Assembly: GCA_020052545.1 (NCBI GenBank)
Contig: JAGVOV010000040.1
Location: forward strand, 1 to 17,333
DNA: 17,333 nt
Reading direction: 5' to 3'
Source of the DNA: an archaeon
GTDB taxonomy: Archaea; Nanobdellota; Nanobdellia; Woesearchaeales; JAGVOV01
Shown: positions 13,699-17,333 of the stretch, piece after piece
Layout of the letters: every line of letters begins with the position of its first letter
Numbering within the stretch: the stretch's first letter is position 1
Notes under the pieces: generated by a model
Seen by the model: only the letters and a program-made list of their open reading frames with translations
Told to the model about the DNA's origin: nothing
The model's database searches: none
Program-made: the position numbers and the translations under genes

Positions 13699-14451
13699 AT
13701 GCCAGCATTGCTTTATTACCAGGCGAACCAGCTCCTTGCCGAGATCAAGGACAAGAAATTATTATTCCCAAGATCTGAAGAGGCAGGAAACAGATTACTA
13801 AACGTTTTGGTTGAGAATCCAATCGTTAGGCAGGGCGCTAAAGAGGGCTATATTGTCATAGGCGAATGGGAAGGGAAGCCGGAAAAAGAAGGCAGCAAAT
13901 TGGTCTGGCTGAATATCGCTGATTTAGGAAGATACCTTGATGAGGCTGACAAGGAGCTTCTCCAGGATTTCAGGGAAAGCTTTGTTGAAGTCACAGCACC
14001 GACAAACGATATCATAGGCCTTGCCTCCAGAGAAGAGGCAGATTATTATGGCCTGATGGGGAGAAAAGTCTACCTTCTTGTCTTTGATGACAATGGAAGA
14101 TTGATGAAACAAGAGAGAGGGCTTGCCAATGATCGGCTTCTTGTATCTGAGGATTTTAACGAGGCTGCATGCCGTGTCTTGTTCAAGCAGCTAGGCATCA
14201 TAGCAAATCCTACCAAGATCAAGGAAGGCACAGTCTATGACGAGAAGCTTCGCGTCAATTATGCGATATTCAAATGCTTCCAGCCCCATATAGAATCTAA
14301 GGATTATATCAGCTTTATAGAGCTTAAGAAGTCAATAGAAGCCAATTCGGGTCTTTTTGATGATGAATCTTCAATTGTCTTCCAGGAGTATCTTAAAGGG
14401 GATGCAAAGAAGGTGAATTCTGTCGACTTCAAGGTTGTGCACAGAAGATGA
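13699..14451 (+). CDS. Degenerate Nudix-fold protein, probably catalytically inactive
   Basis: A 250-residue protein. Residues ~100-250 follow the IDI-like Nudix layout: NDIIGLASREEAD, then YLLVFDDNGRLMKQERG, then a box-like segment at 151-167. In that segment Glu151-x7-Arg159 and the final L-G-I are kept, but the metal-binding REUxEE core reads RVLFKQ, and the box's first Gly is Asp145. The catalytic glutamates are therefore missing and hydrolysis is unlikely. The C-terminal part still has Nudix-like strands and a final helix. Residues 1-100 are an unassigned N-terminal domain. Its stop overlaps the AK6-like kinase gene (ATGA), so the two proteins are made together. A ligand-binding or regulatory role is inferred. 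Some distant Nudix groups also vary the box, so the dead-enzyme reading is likely, not certain. Confidence 0.72.
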   Translation: MPALLYYQANQLLAEIKDKKLLFPRSEEAGNRLLNVLVENPIVRQGAKEGYIVIGEWEGKPEKEGSKLVWLNIADLGRYLDEADKELLQDFRESFVEVTAPTNDIIGLASREEADYYGLMGRKVYLLVFDDNGRLMKQERGLANDRLLVSEDFNEAACRVLFKQLGIIANPTKIKEGTVYDEKLRVNYAIFKCFQPHIESKDYISFIELKKSIEANSGLFDDESSIVFQEYLKGDAKKVNSVDFKVVHRR

Positions 14452-14921
14452 AAGTCATCATTGTTACTGGCACTCCAGGCACAGGGAAGAGCTTTATAAG
14501 CCGCCAGATGGCAAAGAAACTGGGTTATAGCCATATTGAGCTTTCTAAATTTGTCAAAGAAAGAAGGCTTTTTGACCGCTTTGACAAGGCCAGCAAGAGC
14601 TATGTTGTGGATGAGAAGAAGCTTGTGGCGGCATTAAAGAGATACTTCAAAAACCATCTTAGCAAAGGCTTCATTGTTGATGGCCACATGTCTCACTTTT
14701 TGCCAACAAAAATAGTCAATAAGGCAATTGTGTGCAAATCGCCGTTGAAGGTGATAAAATCCAGGCTTAAGGCCAGGCATTATTCAAAATCCAAGATCAG
14801 GGAAAACCTGGATGCAGAGATCTTCAATGTCTGCTATGAGGAAGCTCTGGAAGCAGGCCATAAACCTATAGTTTTTGACGGCAAAAACCTGCCCTCACTG
14901 CTGAAGAGGCTTAGGTTGTGA
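14448..14921 (+). CDS. AK6/Fap7-type adenylate kinase
   Basis: A 157-residue P-loop NMP kinase with Walker A GTPGTGKS (residues 8-15). It has the family's VVDEKKL and GFIVDGHMSHFLP segments and the short lid RLKARHYSKSKIRENLDAE. These features and the size match the AK6/Fap7 group (archaeal broad-specificity AMP kinase), not classical adenylate kinase. In eukaryotes Fap7 acts in small-subunit ribosome maturation with uS11, and archaeal homologues also bind that protein. Both activities are family knowledge, not shown here. It is translationally coupled to the degenerate Nudix protein upstream through a 4-nt overlap. It is the last plus-strand gene before a convergent pyrimidine-rich gap. Confidence 0.88.
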   Translation: MKVIIVTGTPGTGKSFISRQMAKKLGYSHIELSKFVKERRLFDRFDKASKSYVVDEKKLVAALKRYFKNHLSKGFIVDGHMSHFLPTKIVNKAIVCKSPLKVIKSRLKARHYSKSKIRENLDAEIFNVCYEEALEAGHKPIVFDGKNLPSLLKRLRL

Positions 14922-15089
14922 TCTGTCCTCTATACTCCTTACTGTCCTTCTATAATCTCCTCTATTATCCCTCTATGTCTAACCTATCTTATTAAGCCTT
15001 TATTCAAAAGCCTCTCCGGGCCCAATTTTCTCCTCTATAGCTGCCTCGCCTTGCTTAAAACCCCTCTAAAAGCATGACCAATCCTTTTC
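14922..15089 (+). terminator. Pyrimidine-rich convergent gap with repeated CTCTAT motifs
   Basis: This gap between two convergent genes has no credible gene. Its plus strand is rich in C and T and carries CTCTAT at 14928, 14960, 14971 and 15033, TTCTAT at 14948 and CTCTA at 15064. Archaeal RNA polymerase terminates in T-rich nontemplate stretches, so this probably ends the AK6 transcript. The regularity of the motif is noted separately. Confidence 0.4.
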
Positions 15090-15725
15090 CTAAATCTCTC
15101 TCTGCACTTTTTTTCTCAATCTTTTTTGTAACCTAAGCTCGCGCAAGTAATCATAAAAGGCCGTCCTTCCGCACAATTTTTTTTCATTCACGATTATTTT
15201 TTCAATCTGTTTTGTGCTCAGATCACCATTTTCATTCACTTTCAAAATCTGTTCAAGGATGTATGCTTTTCGGTTCGGGCGGACTGCTTCTAAGACACGT
15301 TTTTCGAACTGAGTTCTCGTCGATAGGACAGGTTCGGACTTAGGTTCGGACCAGGTTCGGACTGAACTAGGCGGACTTGCCTTTAGAGCATTGATTTCAT
15401 GCTCCAAAGCCGAAATTTTCTCAAGCAGATCATGGTCGCGCTTGTGCAATTCGATAAGATTCTGCGTGGCTTCCTTGAAATACTTGTGCAGCTCAAGGCT
15501 GTTGGTGTGCAGGAACTTGATCCAGCTGTTCAGGTTCTCAATATCCTTCTGGGTCAATGAGACGTGGCTTTTGTGCATGTTTTCCATCTCAAGATGCCTG
15601 CCATGGAGGTGAGAAGTCCAGCCTTTAAGCTGGTTTATGTCGTCGTTAACCTTGTTAAAAGCCATCTTTAGGTTGTTATGGAGCCTTATGAGCTGATTGT
15701 CCTCTTCCTTCTTCCTAAACCACAT
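15090..15725 (-). CDS. Coiled-coil protein with possible C-terminal DNA-binding domain
   Basis: I start at the ATG at 15725 (MWFRKKEEDN), because GAGGTG lies 6 nt upstream; this gives 211 residues. An ATG at 15767 would add 14 residues and sits 6 nt after the upstream gene's stop, so it cannot be excluded. Residues ~5-115 are a long His-rich coiled coil. A Ser/Pro/Glu linker follows (SEPKSEP). The last ~70 residues (from FEKRVLEAV) are compact, basic and helical, with STKQIEKIIVNEKKLCGRTAFYDYLREL resembling a helix-turn-helix. No family is recognised. It lies directly downstream of the winged-helix/S-layer-like gene and is probably co-transcribed with it. Confidence 0.75.
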   Translation of the reverse strand: MWFRKKEEDNQLIRLHNNLKMAFNKVNDDINQLKGWTSHLHGRHLEMENMHKSHVSLTQKDIENLNSWIKFLHTNSLELHKYFKEATQNLIELHKRDHDLLEKISALEHEINALKASPPSSVRTWSEPKSEPVLSTRTQFEKRVLEAVRPNRKAYILEQILKVNENGDLSTKQIEKIIVNEKKLCGRTAFYDYLRELRLQKRLRKKVQREI

Positions 15726-15773
15726 ATTTGCCACCTCGTCTATTCTTTCCAGTAAAAAGTGAGACATCCTGTC

Positions 15774-16712
15774 TCATTCCAGCACTTCGATATTGTCTAT
15801 CTTCCCATCCCCATCAAGGTCAAAGCCCTCAATCACCGTTGCCCATGACTTCTGGCCGGTGTAAGTCTGCAAAATCTGTTTATGGTTCTGGGTCAGGGCC
15901 ATGACTGCAGCTTTCGTCCCAAGAAACCTGATCCCTGCTATCACGAGTATAGATGAGCTTGGGAAGTGAGGATTAGGCACTTTGGCTATTATGCCGATGC
16001 TGTCATTTGTGTACTTTTTGCCTGTCTTCTCCGAGATGATGCCCCATGGCTTCTTGTCAGAGAACCTGACAGGGAGCAGACTGTTGATCTCAGACATCAC
16101 GATATTGGTCACAGGGCCGCCAAAGATGACAAGATTATTGTCCATCTCTTTCTCCCTTTTTACGTCCACGTCTAACATGACAGCAAAATTGTGAGGATTC
16201 CTGCAGAACTGGCCCAAGAACATACCCAATTCTATGGCATAATGGCCATCTCTCGCATATGCCTTGAAAGGCCCATGAGGATCAGGACTGCCGACGACAA
16301 ATCTGGCATTGAAGCCCGCGTCCTTGATGAAAGGATTGAGGAAATTTGCCAGGCTCTTGTCCATCTCTATAGACTGTGAGAATGGCTTCCATTCAGCGTC
16401 GAAGCTCAGCGCAAAGTTTGCCGCCTTCGCCCTGAATTTCTTCGCTATCGTTCCCCTTACCTCTTTTCTCTCGACGATCTCAATAAAATCAGCTGAAGCG
16501 AGGTTCGCTATGTGGTAATACACTTTCTGCTCCTTTAGCTTCAATTCTTTCGCTATCTGCGCAGGATACATAGATTTAGACGACAAAAGCTTCAATATCT
16601 TGAGGCTCGTCTCATGGCTTATCTCCTTCAATGACTTTGGATTCTCAATCAAAATGGCCTTGCTCGCATGTCTTGAATTCTTCTCCTCCTTGACGATAAA
16701 GCAGTCCATCAT
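15774..16712 (-). CDS. Winged-helix protein fused to an S-layer-like domain with EF-hand-type loop
   Basis: A 312-residue protein. Residues ~28-97 form an ArsR-type winged helix: SLKILKLLSSKSMYPAQIAK, then LKEQKVYYHIANLASADFIE and a basic wing. Residues ~115-297 resemble the C-terminal domain of archaeal S-layer proteins, with VVGSPDPHGPFKAYARDGHY, DNNLVIFGGPVTN and IRFLGTKAAV; this is pattern recall and moderate in certainty. The end, DLDGDGKIDNIE (298-309), fits the EF-hand/dockerin calcium loop D-x-D-x-D-G-x-I-D-x-x-E exactly. No signal peptide or membrane helix is seen, so it is probably cytoplasmic. The TATA-like box is ~25 nt before the ATG, predicting a leaderless mRNA; the second Met (16709) is an alternative start. 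A palindrome upstream could be its own operator. Confidence 0.75.
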   Translation of the reverse strand: MMDCFIVKEEKNSRHASKAILIENPKSLKEISHETSLKILKLLSSKSMYPAQIAKELKLKEQKVYYHIANLASADFIEIVERKEVRGTIAKKFRAKAANFALSFDAEWKPFSQSIEMDKSLANFLNPFIKDAGFNARFVVGSPDPHGPFKAYARDGHYAIELGMFLGQFCRNPHNFAVMLDVDVKREKEMDNNLVIFGGPVTNIVMSEINSLLPVRFSDKKPWGIISEKTGKKYTNDSIGIIAKVPNPHFPSSSILVIAGIRFLGTKAAVMALTQNHKQILQTYTGQKSWATVIEGFDLDGDGKIDNIEVLE

Positions 16713-16729
16713 TATGATAAAATTTGTAT

Positions 16730-16741
16730 TAATTTAAATTT
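16730..16741 (-). promoter_or_regulatory. TATA-like box for the winged-helix gene
   Basis: On the minus strand AATTTAAATTAA is centred about 24 nt before the ATG at 16712, predicting a leaderless transcript. Confidence 0.45.
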
Positions 16742-16750
16742 CTTTCTATT

Positions 16751-16770
16751 ATTATGAATATTTTCATAAT
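16751..16770. promoter_or_regulatory. Perfect palindrome, candidate operator
   Basis: ATTATGAA-TATT-TTCATAAT, an 8-bp inverted repeat with 4-nt spacer, 39-58 nt before the winged-helix gene and just upstream of its TATA-like box. The symmetry fits a dimeric winged-helix regulator, possibly the gene's own product. The surrounding DNA is very A+T-rich, which raises the chance of accidental symmetry. Confidence 0.45.
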
Positions 16771-16882
16771 ATTATTAATTTTTTTAATATTACTCTAAGC
16801 CTCTTTCAGATGAATAAAGCTGTTTTTCTGCTAAAAACATTTATTTGGCCTTTAATCTGCTATTAAGAGGCTATAAACAAGT

Positions 16883-16907
16883 AAAAACCATTTTAACTAT
16901 GGTTTTT
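16883..16907 (+). terminator. Hairpin with T tract in the divergent region
   Basis: AAAAACCAT / ATGGTTTTT, a perfect 9-bp inverted repeat with loop TTTAACT, followed by TTTC. It looks like an intrinsic terminator but no gene precedes it on the plus strand within the window. It lies just upstream of the TATA-like box of the nucleotidyltransferase gene, so an operator role is equally possible. The rest of 16713-16949 holds only promoter elements. Confidence 0.4.
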
Positions 16908-16918
16908 TTCGGAATTAA

Positions 16919-16929
16919 GCTTATTAAGA
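16919..16929 (+). promoter_or_regulatory. TATA-like box for the nucleotidyltransferase gene
   Basis: GCTTATTAAGA is centred 26 nt before the ATG at 16950, again the leaderless spacing. Confidence 0.45.
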
Positions 16930-16949
16930 TAAAGAAAGCCCTGTCTTGT

Positions 16950-17333
16950 ATGATAAAAAAAGCGGTTATAATGGCTGCAGGGAAAGGCATAAGGATGATG
17001 CCACTGACAGAGAACTGCCCTAAAGTCCTCGTCAAGGTAAATGGCCACCCTTTCTTGTATTACTTGCTGGAGCATCTTAGGAAAGCTGGTATAGAAGAAA
17101 TTGCCTTGATAGTGGGCTACAAAAAAGATATGATAAAAGACTATGTAAGAAAGGAAGGCATCAAAGCAGTTTTGATAGAGCAGGAAGAGCAGCTCGGCAC
17201 AGGGCATGCTGTGAAACAAGTGCGCAATTTTGTGGCAAATGATGATTTCCTTTGCCTCGCAGGCGACCATCTCTGGAGCTCCAAGGACATGAAAGCAGCC
17301 ATGAAAGATGACGGCTTTTGCTATGCAACTGGC
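16950..17333 (+). CDS. Sugar-1-phosphate nucleotidyltransferase, N-terminal part (cut by window edge)
   Basis: The first 128 residues of an NTP_transferase-family protein, open to the right edge. The signature AVIMAAGKGIRMMPLTENCPK near the N-terminus is the nucleotide-binding loop of sugar-phosphate nucleotidyltransferases. PKVLVKVNGHPFLYYLLEHL follows, then GTGHAVKQ, and LAGDHLW with the metal-binding Asp. These enzymes make UDP-, dTDP- or GDP-sugars from sugar-1-phosphate and NTP for surface polysaccharide or glycan synthesis. The GTGHA motif leans toward the uridylyltransferase/GlmU-like side, but the specificity-deciding remainder is missing. The ATG lies 26 nt after a TATA-like box with no ribosome site, so the mRNA is probably leaderless. 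Confidence 0.88.
   Translation, partial: MIKKAVIMAAGKGIRMMPLTENCPKVLVKVNGHPFLYYLLEHLRKAGIEEIALIVGYKKDMIKDYVRKEGIKAVLIEQEEQLGTGHAVKQVRNFVANDDFLCLAGDHLWSSKDMKAAMKDDGFCYATG

Noticed and set aside
15331..15361. GGTTCGGA repeats as a CRISPR or other array
   Set aside because: Units are too short, spacings are 11-12 nt, and they fall inside an intact coding frame.
16768..16791. AATATTA / TAATATT inverted repeat in the divergent region
   Set aside because: It has only A and T with a 10-nt spacer in a very A+T-rich stretch, so chance symmetry is likely. The neighbouring 16751-16770 palindrome is the better candidate.
16893..17270. A 125-codon minus-strand frame at the right end
   Set aside because: It runs opposite the nucleotidyltransferase, whose AAGKG signature is unmistakable. 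The composition is that of an antisense frame.

Overview
The window reads as archaeal chromosome, most likely from a small-genome DPANN lineage (Woesearchaeota/Pacearchaeota-like). That placement is inference. The evidence is an archaellin with a class III (type IV pilin-like) signal, an archaeal-type RNase J, an AK6/Fap7-type kinase, a tRNA-Leu with a putative intron, winged-helix proteins with archaeal features, many coiled-coil proteins without recognisable families, and a consistent promoter pattern. A TATA-like box lies about 26 nt before most first genes, so those mRNAs look leaderless or nearly so, while internal or coupled genes use overlaps or GGAG/GGTG-type ribosome sites. Coding density is high and base composition is moderately A+T-rich.

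Left part (1-5.9 kb). A strong hairpin near the left edge is followed by a PEP-utilising-enzyme swivel-domain protein, which converges with RNase J. Next comes a type II tRNA-Leu interrupted by about 48 nt. It is followed directly by a free-standing LAGLIDADG homing endonuclease gene. The far side of that gene carries a decayed gene end and a copy of the tRNA 3' end. Beyond are a DUF3592-type membrane protein and a three-gene operon of coiled-coil proteins of unknown role (5814 down to 4456).

Middle (5.9-11.3 kb). There is a tight four-gene operon, carA - Nudix - Nudix - carB, with 4-8 nt overlaps throughout. It makes both subunits of glutamine-dependent carbamoyl-phosphate synthetase, with two paralogous IDI-like Nudix proteins translated between them. 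A 41-residue basic protein converges on carB.

Right part (11.3-17.3 kb). A single archaellin is followed by a secreted/membrane protein with a four-cysteine ectodomain. Then comes a two-gene unit of a degenerate (probably inactive) Nudix-fold protein and an AK6/Fap7-type adenylate kinase. On the other strand is a pair made of a winged-helix protein fused to an S-layer-like domain with an EF-hand-type loop, followed by a coiled-coil protein with a possible helix-turn-helix tail. An A+T-rich divergent promoter region with two perfect palindromes separates this pair from a sugar-1-phosphate nucleotidyltransferase gene cut by the right edge.

The most unusual items are the tRNA/homing-endonuclease cassette and its all-synonymous decayed gene end, the Nudix pair inside the car operon, the catalytically dead Nudix protein next to AK6, and the DNA-binding/S-layer-like/EF-hand fusion. 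No rRNA, CRISPR array or intact transposase gene was seen.
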